Part shown: positions 1 through 8,667 of the stretch, piece by piece | Layout: the number at the start of each line of letters is the position of its first letter | Position numbering within the stretch: position 1 is the first letter of the stretch | Assembly (NCBI RefSeq): GCF_026339935.1 | Contig: NZ_JAPEPX010000001.1 | Coordinates: 5,669,501-5,733,500 of the forward strand | DNA from: Streptomyces sp. NBC_01551 | GTDB lineage: Bacteria > Actinomycetota > Actinomycetes > Streptomycetales > Streptomycetaceae | Length of the DNA stretch: 64,000 nt | Direction: 5' to 3' | Position numbers and translations under genes: made by a program | The notes under the pieces: generated by a model | Told to the model about the DNA's origin: nothing | The model's input: only the letters and a program-made list of their open reading frames with translations | Databases searched by the model: none

Positions 1-1296
1 CCCCGCATGCTGCACACCATCGGCTTCGACAAGGTCTACGAACGGGCCGAGGGCGCCCACTTCTGGGACGCCGAGGGGAACGACTACCTCGACATGCTGG
101 CGGGCTTCGGCGTGATGGGCCTGGGCCGACACCACCCGGTGGTCCGCCGGGCCCTGCACGACGTCCTCGACGCCCAGCTCGCCGACCTCACCCGCTTCGA
201 CTGCCAGCCGCTGCCGGGACTGCTGGCCGAGAAGCTGCTCTCGTACAGCCCCCACCTGGACCGGGTCTTCTTCGGCAACAGCGGCACCGAGGCGGTCGAG
301 ACCGCCCTGAAGTTCGCCCGGTACGCCACCGGCCGCCCCAGGATCCTCTACTGCGACCACGCCTTCCACGGGCTCACCACCGGCTCCCTCTCGGTCAACG
401 GGGAGGGCGGGTTCCGGGACGGCTTCGCGCCGCTGCTGCCCGACACGAGGATCGCCCTCGGGGACCTGGCCGCCCTGGAGCGGGAGCTGCGGCGGGGCGA
501 CGTCGCCGCGCTCATCGTCGAGCCGATCCAGGGCAAGGGCGTGCTCGCGGCCCCGCCCGGTTTCCTGTCCGCCGCGCAGGAACTGCTGCGCCGCCACAAG
601 GCGCTGCTCATCGCGGACGAGGTGCAGACCGGGCTGGGGCGTACCGGTGACTTCTACGCGTACCAGTACGAGCCGGGCGTGGAACCGGACCTGGTGTGCG
701 TGGCCAAGGCCCTGTCGGGCGGCTACGTGCCGGTCGGCGCGACCCTCGGCAAGGACTGGATCTTCAAGAAGGTCTACTCCTCCATGGACCGGGTGCTGGT
801 GCACTCCGCGAGCTTCGGCTCCAACGCGCAGGCGATGGCCGCCGGGCTCGCGGTCCTCTCGGTGATGGACGACGAAGGGGTCGTGGCGAACGCCCGCGCG
901 ACGGGTGACCTGCTGCGCGGGCGGCTCGCGGCGATGGTGGACGAGTACGAGCTGCTGCACGAGGTGCGCGGGCGCGGGCTGATGATCGGCATCGAGTTCG
1001 GCCGGCCGTCCTCGCTCGGGCTGCGCAGCCGCTGGACCATGCTCCAGGCGGCCCGCAAGGGGCTGTTCGCGCAGATGGTGGTGGTGCCGCTGCTGCAGAA
1101 GCACCGGATCCTCACCCAGGTCTCCGGCGACCACCTGGAGGTCATCAAGCTCATCCCGCCCCTCATCGTGGACGAGGGCGACGTGGACCGGTTCGTGACC
1201 GCCTTCCGGGCGGTCATGGACGAGGCCCACGGAGGGGGCGGCCTGATGTGGGACTTCGGCAGGACGCTGGTGAAGCAGGCCGTCGGCAACGGCTGA
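1..1296 (+). CDS. Class III aminotransferase (PLP-dependent), 5' end outside window
   Basis: PLP-dependent fold-type I aminotransferase of the class III (acetylornithine/putrescine/GABA aminotransferase-like) group. The reading frame is open to the window edge; an ATG at position 7 is in frame, but family members carry more residues before the GFDKVYERAEG region, so the true start is probably upstream. Counting from that ATG: NSGTEAVE at 91-98 (cofactor phosphate binding), HAFHG at 118-122, DEVQTG at 204-209 (Asp204 binds the pyridine nitrogen), and the Schiff-base lysine in VAKALSGG (Lys234). The C-terminal small domain is complete and ends at TGA. The amino donor cannot be deduced. The next gene is convergent. 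Confidence 0.88.
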   Translation, partial: PRMLHTIGFDKVYERAEGAHFWDAEGNDYLDMLAGFGVMGLGRHHPVVRRALHDVLDAQLADLTRFDCQPLPGLLAEKLLSYSPHLDRVFFGNSGTEAVETALKFARYATGRPRILYCDHAFHGLTTGSLSVNGEGGFRDGFAPLLPDTRIALGDLAALERELRRGDVAALIVEPIQGKGVLAAPPGFLSAAQELLRRHKALLIADEVQTGLGRTGDFYAYQYEPGVEPDLVCVAKALSGGYVPVGATLGKDWIFKKVYSSMDRVLVHSASFGSNAQAMAAGLAVLSVMDDEGVVANARATGDLLRGRLAAMVDEYELLHEVRGRGLMIGIEFGRPSSLGLRSRWTMLQAARKGLFAQMVVVPLLQKHRILTQVSGDHLEVIKLIPPLIVDEGDVDRFVTAFRAVMDEAHGGGGLMWDFGRTLVKQAVGNG

Positions 1297-1298
1297 CG

Positions 1299-1314
1299 GC
1301 CCGCTCCGGCGGGG
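1299..1314. terminator. Short hairpin between convergent genes
   Basis: CCCGC and GCGGG flank a TCCG tetraloop in the 18-bp gap between the aminotransferase and the convergent phosphatase gene. There is no T-run, as is common in Streptomyces. It could serve both strands, but the stem is short. Confidence 0.4.
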
Positions 1315-2121
1315 CTATTCCAGGAGCCGGTCCCGCAGCCGGCCGAGGGTCTCGGGCGCCAGCCCGAGGCCCTCCGCCAGGTAGGGCTCCACTCCGCCCC
1401 AGGTCGTCTCGATGGTGTCGAAGGCCGCCGTCAGGTACTCGGCGCGGGCGTCGAAGAGGGGCGCGAGGAGCTCTGCCACCTCGGGGGAGCGGGCCCCTGC
1501 GGGCTCCCCGCCGCGGCGCATCCGGTAGCGGCGGTGCGGCGCGTTGGACTCCAGGTAGTCCGCCACGATGGCGTCGCGCTCCACGCCGAGCGCGAGCAGC
1601 GTGACCGCGATCGACAGGCCGGCCCGGTCCTTGCCGGCCGCGCAGTGCATCAGGGCCGGGACGCTGTCCTCGGCGAGGGCGTGCAGGACCCGGCTGTGCT
1701 CGGCGGTGCGTCCCGTGATGATGGCGCGGTACGCGTCGGTCATCCGGGTCACGCCCTTGCCGTCGCCCAGGATGCCGCGGAGCTGGGCGAGGTCGCCCTC
1801 GCGGACCAGCTTCCAGAACTCGCTGCCGTCCGCCGGGTCCGACAGCGGGATGTTGACGTTCCGGACGCCGGGGAGCTCCACGTCGAGGCCGTCGAGGGCC
1901 CGGTCGGCGCCGTTGCGGAAGTCGAAGACGGTGTGCAGGCCGAGCGACGCGAGGAAGTCTGCATCGGTTTCGGTGGCATGTGCCAGATGTCCGCTTCGGA
2001 ATAGTCGTCCCGACCTGACCCTCCGTCCGTCCGCGGTCGGCATCCCGCCGACGTCACGGAAATTGCGCACTCCGGACAGTTCCGGCTCCATGTACGGGGC
2101 CTGGGGTATCTGCTGGGTCAC
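1315..2121 (-). CDS. Tyrosine/serine protein phosphatase (DSP-like)
   Basis: A 268-residue soluble phosphatase of the bacterial Y_phosphatase3 type. The cysteine-dependent P-loop HCAAGKDR lies at 159-166 with nucleophile Cys160 and phosphate-binding Arg166. The N-terminal block LSGVRNFRDVGG (15-26) and SGRLFRSGHL are typical of this family, and FDFR near residue 67 may supply the general acid. The GTG start at 2121 is preceded by a strong GGAGGAG ribosome site. Substrates could be phosphoprotein, phospholipid or phosphoinositide; none can be chosen from sequence. Confidence 0.88.
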   Translation of the reverse strand: MTQQIPQAPYMEPELSGVRNFRDVGGMPTADGRRVRSGRLFRSGHLAHATETDADFLASLGLHTVFDFRNGADRALDGLDVELPGVRNVNIPLSDPADGSEFWKLVREGDLAQLRGILGDGKGVTRMTDAYRAIITGRTAEHSRVLHALAEDSVPALMHCAAGKDRAGLSIAVTLLALGVERDAIVADYLESNAPHRRYRMRRGGEPAGARSPEVAELLAPLFDARAEYLTAAFDTIETTWGGVEPYLAEGLGLAPETLGRLRDRLLE

Positions 2122-2164
2122 GGGAACTCCTCCGCATCGTCGTGGGGTGTCCGAATTACACTGT

Positions 2165-2174
2165 TTGGCGCCAA
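2165..2174. promoter_or_regulatory. Palindrome TTGGCGCCAA upstream of the phosphatase gene
   Basis: A perfect 10-bp palindrome about 45 bp upstream of the GTG start of the phosphatase gene, in a locally AT-richer stretch. It could be a repressor site. No family match is recognised. Confidence 0.3.
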
Positions 2175-2434
2175 CTTGCCATATCCGGAGGCGAGATCGG
2201 GTCCGTCCCCGTGAGCCAGATCATACGGTGACCGTGAGTGCCTGATCGCCGAAGTCGAATTGCCTTGCCAGGGCGGTTGTTGAGGGTCCGGAATGGACGG
2301 AGGGTGACGGGAATTCCGTTGATCCCTCATACCTGCGAATGCGTCAGGGAATTCGTGGCTTGTTCCGCGTGGCGCGGCTGGATTACCTTCGCGATCGATC
2401 CGGGTGGACCGCCGAATCCTGCCGCCGCCCGGGA

Positions 2435-2596
2435 ACCGCACCCGACTATCAGCGCGCGCGGCAGGAGCGGGGGAACCAGGTAAGCCGCTGTTCCGGATCT
2501 CTGTCCGGGACGGCTTGGGGTGAAGCCGTACATGTGCTGTTCATGTACGGCCGGACATCTCCAGTCCGAATCCGACAGCTCACCTCGCAGGCGACG
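2435..2596 (+). ncRNA. ydaO-yuaA (cyclic di-AMP) riboswitch
   Basis: The 488-bp gap between the phosphatase and peptidase genes contains the hallmark blocks of the ydaO c-di-AMP riboswitch in order: GGAGCGGGGGAACC (2464-2477), CTTGGGGTGAAGCC (about 2514-2527), and TCCGAATCCGACAGCTCACC followed by TCGCAGGC (about 2565-2592). Between them is a perfect 9-bp hairpin, CCGTACATG/CATGTACGG (2526-2550), matching the variable arm of the family. The ribosome site GGAGAGGAA of the LysM/M23 gene follows directly. In actinobacteria this class commonly precedes cell-wall hydrolase genes and lowers expression when c-di-AMP is abundant. The exact 5' edge is an estimate; the rest of the gap (about 2175-2434) presumably holds the promoters. 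Confidence 0.88.
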
Positions 2597-2609
2597 GAGA
2601 GGAAATGCC

Positions 2610-3605
2610 ATGCCCGCAAAGGGTAAGCACCGCCGTCCCAAGTCCCGTTCGATTTCGCGCGGTTTCGCCGTGGCGGGCACCGGTGGCGCGGCCCTCGCGC
2701 TGCCGTTGCTGGGTGCGACCGGCGCCTCCGCGGCCGGCGGCCAGACCGCCGCCCCCGCCGCCGCTCCGGCCTCGGCGCCGCAGGTGCGGGCCGCCGCCCC
2801 GCAGGTGCAGGCCGCTGCCCCGCAGGCAACGCAGGCCGCGCCGGCCGTGTACACGGTCGTGCCGGGCGACTACCTCTCGAAGATCGCCGCGGAGCGCCAC
2901 CTGGAGGGTGGCTGGGAGCGGCTCTACGAGGACAACCGCGAGGCCGTCGGCGCCAACCCCTCCCTGATCCACCCGGGTCTGAAGCTGACCCTGGGCGCGA
3001 AGGGCGCGGCGGCCGAGGCCCCGGCGCAGTCCGCCCCGGCCCCGAAGCGCGCGCAGCAGCCGACGCAGCGGTCGGCCGACCGGTCCGCCGAGAAGCCGGC
3101 CGAGCGGTCCGCCCCGGCCCCGAAGGCCAAGGCGAAGACGGCCGCCGCCGCACCCGCCAAGCAGCAGGACGCGGGCTCCTCCACCGCCACCGGCAAGACG
3201 GCCGCCTTCGTGGCCCCCGTCGGCGGCGGCATCTCCACCCAGTACAAGACGGCCGGCGCCATGTGGTCCTCCGGCTATCACACCGGTGTGGACTTCATCG
3301 CGAGCTCCGGCACCACCGTCCGGGCCGTCGGCGCGGGCACCGTCGTCTCCGCCGGCTGGGCCGGCTCGTACGGCAACGAGGTCGTCATCCGGCACGCGGA
3401 CGGCAAGTACTCCCAGTACGGCCACCTCTCGCAGCTGTCGGTCTCGACCGGCCAGAGCGTGACCCCCGGCCAGACCATCGGCCTCTCCGGTTCGACCGGC
3501 AACTCGACCGGCCCGCACCTGCACTTCGAGATCCGCACCGGGCCGTCCTACGGCTCGGACATCGACCCGCTCGCCTACCTCCGCACCAAGGGCGTGAGCA
3601 TCTGA
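2610..3605 (+). CDS. Secreted LysM / M23 peptidoglycan endopeptidase
   Basis: A 331-residue exported cell-wall hydrolase. An Arg/Lys-rich N terminus and hydrophobic segment (about 18-42, ending ASAAGG) form the signal peptide. A LysM domain follows (81-128, YTVVPGDYLSKIA...), then a long Ala/Pro/Lys linker (130-198), then a C-terminal M23 peptidase domain (about 222-320) with HTGVD (His224, Asp228), QYGHLS (His272) and GPHLHFE (His303, His305) giving the zinc site. The ATG at 2610 is chosen because GGAGAGGAA lies 5 bp upstream; an in-frame opening further upstream lies inside the riboswitch. The c-di-AMP riboswitch ties expression to cell-envelope second-messenger signalling. A strong terminator follows. 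Confidence 0.92.
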   Translation: MPAKGKHRRPKSRSISRGFAVAGTGGAALALPLLGATGASAAGGQTAAPAAAPASAPQVRAAAPQVQAAAPQATQAAPAVYTVVPGDYLSKIAAERHLEGGWERLYEDNREAVGANPSLIHPGLKLTLGAKGAAAEAPAQSAPAPKRAQQPTQRSADRSAEKPAERSAPAPKAKAKTAAAAPAKQQDAGSSTATGKTAAFVAPVGGGISTQYKTAGAMWSSGYHTGVDFIASSGTTVRAVGAGTVVSAGWAGSYGNEVVIRHADGKYSQYGHLSQLSVSTGQSVTPGQTIGLSGSTGNSTGPHLHFEIRTGPSYGSDIDPLAYLRTKGVSI

Positions 3606-3639
3606 CGGCAGCCGCCGCCGGACGAGGTACGACCGACAC

Positions 3640-3674
3640 GTGAGGCCGGGGCCCGAGGGGGGTCCCGGCCTCAC
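3640..3674 (+). terminator. Rho-independent-type hairpin after the M23 peptidase gene
   Basis: Perfect 11-bp stem GTGAGGCCGGG (3640-3650) / CCCGGCCTCAC (3664-3674), followed by GCCGTTATT. It separates the peptidase gene from the SGNH hydrolase gene. Confidence 0.75.
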
Positions 3675-3771
3675 GCCGTTATTCCGATCCGACCGGGTGG
3701 TATAGATCACGGTCCGTCAACCCCTGCCTACGGTGGCGTAGGTCACGTGCCGGGGTGAAGGATGTGTTCTC

Positions 3772-4557
3772 GTGGCAGCGACGACGACGACACTCAAGAC
3801 CATCGGCTCGTACGCGGCGATCGGGGACAGCTTCACCGAGGGCGTGGGGGACCCGGGACCCGGGGACAGTTTTCTCGGCTGGGCGGACCGGCTGGCCGTA
3901 CTCCTGGCCGATCAGCGGGAAGAGCACACCTTCCGGTACGCCAACCTGGCCGTGCGGGGGCGGCTCCTGGACCAGATCGTGGAGGAGCAGGTGCCGCGGG
4001 CCAAGGAACTCGCGCCCGACCTGGTGACCTTCTGCGCGGGCGGCAACGACATCATCCGGCCCGGCAGCGACCCGGACGACGTCGCGGAGCGGTTCGAGGC
4101 GGCCGTCGCCGACCTCGCCGGCGCCGTCGGGCAGGTCATGATCACCACCGGCTTCGACACCCGGGGCGTGCCGGTCCTCAAGCACATCCGGGGCAAGGTG
4201 GCCACGTACAGCGCGCACGTGCGCGCCATCGCCGACCGGTACGACTGCCCGGTGCTCGACCTCTGGTCGCTGAAGTCCGTACAGGACCGGCGGGCCTGGG
4301 ACGCCGACCGGCTGCACCTCTCGCCCGAGGGCCACACGCGGGTCGCGCTGCGCGCCGCGCAGGTGCTCGGCCTGGAGGTGCCCGCCGACCCCGACCAGCC
4401 GTGGCCGCCGCTGCGGCCGCGCGGATCGGTGGACGTGACCCGGGACAACATCCAGTGGGCCCGCGAGTACCTGGTGCCGTGGATCGGCAGGCGGTTGCGA
4501 GGGGAGTCCTCCGGGGACCACGTCGAGGCCAAGCGGCCCGACCTGCTGCCGCTGTAG
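3772..4557 (+). CDS. SGNH/GDSL-family hydrolase
   Basis: A 261-residue esterase/lipase-type enzyme with no signal peptide, so probably cytoplasmic. All four SGNH blocks are visible: AIGDSFTEG (nucleophile Ser20), the Gly in the AVRG segment near 60-63, GGND at 90-93, and DADRLHLS (Asp179 and His182, completing the Ser-Asp-His triad). The GTG start at 3772 is used; the usual N-terminal beta strand leading to GDS begins within 15 residues of it. The substrate is unknown. About 250 bp of G/C-rich spacer follows, containing two copies of GTGGCGCGGGCAGGCCG (4604 and 4639) and nothing else recognisable. Confidence 0.88.
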   Translation: MAATTTTLKTIGSYAAIGDSFTEGVGDPGPGDSFLGWADRLAVLLADQREEHTFRYANLAVRGRLLDQIVEEQVPRAKELAPDLVTFCAGGNDIIRPGSDPDDVAERFEAAVADLAGAVGQVMITTGFDTRGVPVLKHIRGKVATYSAHVRAIADRYDCPVLDLWSLKSVQDRRAWDADRLHLSPEGHTRVALRAAQVLGLEVPADPDQPWPPLRPRGSVDVTRDNIQWAREYLVPWIGRRLRGESSGDHVEAKRPDLLPL

Positions 4558-4813
4558 GACGGGCGCGGTCGGGGCGGGACACCGGCGAGGGCGGCCGGGC
4601 GCGGTGGCGCGGGCAGGCCGTGCGGGCGGGCGGGGGTCGTGGCGCGGGCAGGCCGAGCCGTGGAGCGAGCCCGCCGGGGCCTTGGCGTGGGCGGGCCGGG
4701 GCCTTCCCGCGGGCGGGGCGCGGGGACCGGGCGCGGAATCCTTCGGGTCCGGTGCGCGTTGGAACGTCGTAGCCTGTATGACCCGTCCTGCCCCGAGCCT
4801 TCCTGGAGGCGCC

Positions 4814-6013
4814 TTGACCGGCTCCCGTCCCCTGCGTCCGCGACTGCGCGCCCTGCGGCCCGAAGCCTTCGGCGCGGACCCGTCCGGCGCGCGGATGGAG
4901 CGGATCCGCCGCTCGCCGAACTTCGCCGACGGCGTCTTCCAGAACCCCATCGGCGCCCGCACCCGGCCCTCCGGCTCCATGGCGGAGTTCGCCAAGATCT
5001 ACTTCCACAAGGAGCAGCGGGTCCGGCGCAACCCCGGCGCGCCGATCCCGGTCTACCCGACGACCCTCGCCGAGCTGGCGAAGCCGCCGGTCAGCGGGCT
5101 GCGCCTGACCTGGATGGGGCACTCCAGCGTGCTGGCGGAGATCGACGGGCGCCGCGTGCTGTTCGACCCGGTGTGGGGCGAGCGCTGCTCCCCCTTCCCC
5201 TTCGCCGGCCCCAAGCGCCTGCACCCCGTGCCGGTGCCGCTGGCTTCCCTGGGCACGGTCGACGTCGTGGTGATCTCCCACGACCACTACGACCACCTCG
5301 ACCTCCCGACGATCAAGGCCCTGGCCGGTACGGACACGGTCTTCGCGGTCCCGCTGGGCGTCGGCGCGCACCTGGAGCGCTGGGGCGTCTCGCCCGACCG
5401 GCTGCGCGAGCTGGACTGGAACGAGAGCACCGAGGTCGCCGGGCTGTCCCTGACGGCCACCCCGGCCCGGCACTTCTGCGGGCGCGGTCTGCGCAACCAG
5501 CAGTTCACCCTGTGGGCCTCCTGGGTGGTCACGGGCGACTCGCACCGGATCTTCCACAGCGGGGACACCGGCTACTTCCCCGGATTCAAGGAGATCGGCG
5601 CGGCGCACGGCCCGTTCGACGCCACGATGATCCAGATCGGCGCGTACTCGGAGTACTGGCCCGACATCCACATGACACCGGAGGAGGGCATGCGGGCCCA
5701 CCTCGACCTCCAGGGCGACATGCCGCACGGCACGATGCTGCCGATCCACTGGGGCACCTTCAACCTGGCCCCGCACCCGTGGGACGAGCCCGGCGAGGGC
5801 ACGGTCGCCGCGGCCGAGGGCGCGGGCGCGGCCATCGCGCTGCCGCTGCCGGGCCAGCCTTTCGAGCCGGGCTCGGCCGACGCGCCCGCGGCGCCCTGGT
5901 GGCGGCCCTTCGTGGCGGGCGGCTCGCCCGCGCCCGCCGGGCAGCCCCGGTCGGCCGCCGCCGAGCGCCCGCCGGCCGTGGCGCAGGAGGAACCCGAGTC
6001 GGTGGGTTCGTAG
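4814..6013 (+). CDS. Metallo-beta-lactamase-fold hydrolase (UlaG/NAPE-PLD-like)
   Basis: A 399-residue MBL-fold metal-dependent hydrolase. The metal motif HDHYDH is at 156-161 within VVVISHDHYDHLDLPT, followed by further ligands in TPARHFCGR, HSGDTGYFPGF and LPIHWGTF. The layout with a leading NPIGARTRPSG segment and WMGHSSVLAEIDGRRVLFDPV matches actinobacterial relatives of NAPE-phospholipase D/UlaG. The TTG at 4814 is chosen because GGAGG (4804-4808) precedes it with good spacing; ATG at 4778 is a possible longer start (411 residues). The tail after about 350 is Ala/Pro-rich and poorly conserved in appearance. The substrate is unknown. Confidence 0.82.
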   Translation: MTGSRPLRPRLRALRPEAFGADPSGARMERIRRSPNFADGVFQNPIGARTRPSGSMAEFAKIYFHKEQRVRRNPGAPIPVYPTTLAELAKPPVSGLRLTWMGHSSVLAEIDGRRVLFDPVWGERCSPFPFAGPKRLHPVPVPLASLGTVDVVVISHDHYDHLDLPTIKALAGTDTVFAVPLGVGAHLERWGVSPDRLRELDWNESTEVAGLSLTATPARHFCGRGLRNQQFTLWASWVVTGDSHRIFHSGDTGYFPGFKEIGAAHGPFDATMIQIGAYSEYWPDIHMTPEEGMRAHLDLQGDMPHGTMLPIHWGTFNLAPHPWDEPGEGTVAAAEGAGAAIALPLPGQPFEPGSADAPAAPWWRPFVAGGSPAPAGQPRSAAAERPPAVAQEEPESVGS

Positions 6014-6058
6014 CACGGCCTCGCCCTTCAGGGCCCGGGTCCCGGCACCGTCCGGAAC

Positions 6059-6086
6059 CCGGGCCCCGGCGTTTGCCGGGGCCCGG
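6059..6086. terminator. Bidirectional hairpin terminator
   Basis: CCGGGCCCCGG (6059-6069) pairs perfectly with CCGGGGCCCGG (6076-6086) around a short CGTTTG loop, between the convergent MBL-fold and GNAT genes. Confidence 0.65.
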
Positions 6087-6126
6087 CTGTCCCGGGCTCC
6101 GGCGTGCCCCGGGCCGCCCGGGTTGG

Positions 6127-6582
6127 TCAGTGCCCGGGGGCCATGTCGTAGGTGACCCACATCGTGCGCGTCGCGACCTGGTCGTACTTGGAGCGCGCCC
6201 GGTGGTTGTCGTCGGCGGTGATCCAGCGGACGACGCTCCAGCCGCGCTCGGCCGCGATCTCGCGCAGCCGGGCGAGCAGCAGGTCGGCGGCGCCGGAGCC
6301 GCGGCTGCCTGGGGCCACGAACAGGTCGTCGAGGTAGCAGCCGACCGCCGCGAACAGCGGCCGGGCGTACGGACGGTAGTGCGCGAGGCCGATCAGATGG
6401 CCGTCGGCGTCCTCGGCGACGAGGGCGTTCTCCTCGTGGCCGGGGTCGTTGAGCCAGTCCCACACCGTCCGGGCGGCTTCCTCGCTCTGCTCCACCTTGT
6501 AGAAATCGGCGTAGCCGCGGAACAGCGCGCGCCACTGGGCGAAGTCTTCGGGCCGGAGCGCGCGTACCTGGATCTGGGACAT
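6127..6582 (-). CDS. GNAT-family N-acetyltransferase
   Basis: A 151-residue single-domain acetyltransferase. It starts with the typical IQVRALRPEDFAQWRALF strand-helix. The acetyl-CoA loop is in LFVAPGSRGSGAADLLLARL (about 88-107; the usual Q/RxxGxG appears as RGSGAA), and YLDDLFV forms the preceding beta strand. The substrate is unknown. It is divergent from the conservon, with a 390-bp gap. Confidence 0.85.
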   Translation of the reverse strand: MSQIQVRALRPEDFAQWRALFRGYADFYKVEQSEEAARTVWDWLNDPGHEENALVAEDADGHLIGLAHYRPYARPLFAAVGCYLDDLFVAPGSRGSGAADLLLARLREIAAERGWSVVRWITADDNHRARSKYDQVATRTMWVTYDMAPGH

Positions 6583-6872
6583 GTGAGGGAACTCCCGTGG
6601 TCGGACAGCGAGGGGTGTGCCGGAAACCGATCATGCTCGATCCCCGTGCGGGGGCTGAGTGCCGCGGTGTCGAAACGCGGCTCTCCCGGACGCCGTCGCG
6701 GACACTTGCCCCCTGCCCGGCCCGCCGTGCGCGGGCTGACCGGCGCGATCCCGCCGCGCCGGGGCGTACGCGCTCCCGGCGCATTCGGGCTGCCGTACGA
6801 GCGCTCCATCGGGAGCGGGAAGCACCCCCGCCAAGTTCCCCAACTGGGCGTCCGGGGCGGGATCGTGCGGTC

Positions 6873-6901
6873 TAGCGTGGGTATCCGGTGATCAACACCG
6901 G
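6873..6901 (+). promoter_or_regulatory. Probable conservon promoter element with dyad
   Basis: In the 390-bp gap before the conservon (6583-6972), TAGCGT at 6873-6878 resembles a Streptomyces -10 element. A perfect dyad CCGGTG-ATCAA-CACCGG (6885-6901) would sit at the transcription start. No convincing -35 box is visible. The rest of the gap (6583-6870) shows only G/C-rich sequence with no coding signature. Confidence 0.4.
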
Positions 6902-6972
6902 ACCCGGGAAACGCTCACCGGCCACCGCCGCGAGAGCCCCGGGATCCGGGACCCACGTACCGAGGACCCCAG

Positions 6973-8667
6973 ATGTCCGGACTCCGCACCGCCCGCCACG
7001 CCCCGTCGAGACACGCCGTCACCGGTCCCGGGCGGCAGATACGTCCCCAGCTGGTCCGCGCCGCCGTACTGCCCACGCTCGCCGCCGGGCTCAGCGGCGC
7101 GGCCGCCGTGATCTTCACCCTCCAGCTCGGCGGCGGCGCGGGGGAGCGCGACGCCCGGCTGTGGCCCGTCCTCACCGGCTGCGCCCTGCTCGTCGTCGGC
7201 GCGCTCGCCGCCGCCCTGCTCGGCGCCCAGCGCTCCGCCAAGGCCGTCCGCGACCGCTGCGAGGCGCTGCGCCGCTCCAGCGTGCGCGGCCGCCAGGAAC
7301 TGCGGACGGCCGCCGAGCGGCTGGAGCACGGGGAGACGCCGGCCCGCCCGGTGCGCGGGGGCGCGTCCCGGCCGGACGGCGACCCCTCGGCGGTGGACGA
7401 GTTCTGGCTCCTCGCGCAGGAGCTGCGCGGCGCCCGCGAACAGGCGCACACCACCCTCGTCCGGCTCGCCGCCCCGGTCGCGCCGTCCGACAGCGACCGC
7501 AAGGTCGAGGTCTTCGTCAACCTCGCGCGCCGGCTCCAGTCCCTCGTCCACCGCGAGATCTCGCTGCTCGACGACCTGGAGGACACGGTCGAGGACCCGG
7601 ACCTGCTCAAGGAGCTCTTCCACGTCGATCACCTCGCCACCCGGATCCGCCGCCACGCCGAGAACCTCGCCGTGCTCGGCGGCGCCGCGTCCCGGCGCCA
7701 GTGGACCCGGCCCATCGACCTCAGCGAGGTGCTCCGCTCCTCGGTCGCGGAGGTCGAGCAGTACACGAGGGTCAAGGTGGTGCCCCCAGCGGGCGGCACC
7801 GTGCGCGGCCACGCCGTCGCCGACGTGGTGCACCTGCTGGCCGAACTCGTCGAGAACGCCACGGTCTTCTCCGCCCCCGACACCGATGTGGTGCTGCGCG
7901 CCGAGCGGGTCACCGCCGGGATCGCCGTCGAGGTGGAGGACCGGGGGCTGGGCATGCCCGCCGCGGAACAGCACCGGATGAACGCCCTGCTCGGGGACCC
8001 CGACCGGTTCGACGTCCGGCACCTGCTGGCCGACGGGCGGATCGGCCTGTTCGTCGTCTCGGCGCTGGCCAGGCGGCACGGGATCGCCGTCGAGCTCAAG
8101 TCCAACATCTACGGCGGGGTGCTCGCCGTGCTGGTACTGCCGCAGGACCTGCTGGGCGCGGAGGCGCCGAGCGCCGCCGACGTGCTCGGTGGGTCGCGGG
8201 CCACCTCGTGGACCGCCGGTGAGCCTCTCGACGCCCCGCCGCTGGAGCCGGTACGGGTGACCCCGCCGCGGCGGGAGCCGGCGGGCCCGGGGTACCCGTC
8301 CGACCCGGGCCCGGGGTACCCGTCCGGCCCGGTGCCGGTGCCGGTGCCGGGGCCCGGAGCCGGGCCACCGGCTCCGGCCTGGGCGGAGTCCGTTCCGCGC
8401 ACGGGCAGCCGAGGCGACGTGCTCGCGGAGCCCACGGGGCTGGACCTGGGGTCCGCGGGCGCGATGCCCGGGCCGTCCGCTTCCCCCGCGGAAGGCGACC
8501 GGCCGCCGCTGCCCAAGCGCCGCGCCCAGGAGCACCTCGCGCCACAGCTGCGCGACACCCCCGCCCCGCGCCGGACGGCGGACCCCGAGCCACCGGTGCA
8601 CGACCCCGGCCTCATGGCCGCCTTCCAGCGGGGCTTCGGCCTCGCCCAGTCGGAGAACCAGGCATGA
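6973..8667 (+). CDS. cvnA: Conservon sensor-like ATPase CvnA
   Basis: First gene of a conservon, a 564-residue membrane-anchored histidine-kinase-like protein. Two transmembrane segments (about 30-51 and 63-84) flank a very short external loop. A signalling helix region includes FHVDHLATRIRRHAENLAVLGG, the family's substitute for a DHp domain. The HATPase_c domain has an N box (LAELVENATVFS, Asn295) and a G1 box (VEDRGLGM, about 322). The tail beyond 400 is Pro/Gly-rich and disordered. In characterised conservons CvnA works with CvnB, CvnC and the GTPase CvnD as a membrane complex resembling eukaryotic GPCR signalling. The stop overlaps the next start (ATGA). Confidence 0.92.
   Translation: MSGLRTARHAPSRHAVTGPGRQIRPQLVRAAVLPTLAAGLSGAAAVIFTLQLGGGAGERDARLWPVLTGCALLVVGALAAALLGAQRSAKAVRDRCEALRRSSVRGRQELRTAAERLEHGETPARPVRGGASRPDGDPSAVDEFWLLAQELRGAREQAHTTLVRLAAPVAPSDSDRKVEVFVNLARRLQSLVHREISLLDDLEDTVEDPDLLKELFHVDHLATRIRRHAENLAVLGGAASRRQWTRPIDLSEVLRSSVAEVEQYTRVKVVPPAGGTVRGHAVADVVHLLAELVENATVFSAPDTDVVLRAERVTAGIAVEVEDRGLGMPAAEQHRMNALLGDPDRFDVRHLLADGRIGLFVVSALARRHGIAVELKSNIYGGVLAVLVLPQDLLGAEAPSAADVLGGSRATSWTAGEPLDAPPLEPVRVTPPRREPAGPGYPSDPGPGYPSGPVPVPVPGPGAGPPAPAWAESVPRTGSRGDVLAEPTGLDLGSAGAMPGPSASPAEGDRPPLPKRRAQEHLAPQLRDTPAPRRTADPEPPVHDPGLMAAFQRGFGLAQSENQA

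Noticed and set aside
2520..2609. 30-residue N-terminal extension of the M23 peptidase
   Set aside because: It would be translated from inside the c-di-AMP riboswitch and would bury the signal peptide; ATG 2610 has a proper ribosome site.
4178..6784. 868-codon minus-strand open frame covering the SGNH and MBL genes
   Set aside because: Overlaps three well-supported genes and encodes Arg/Gly/Ala-rich sequence with no recognisable fold.
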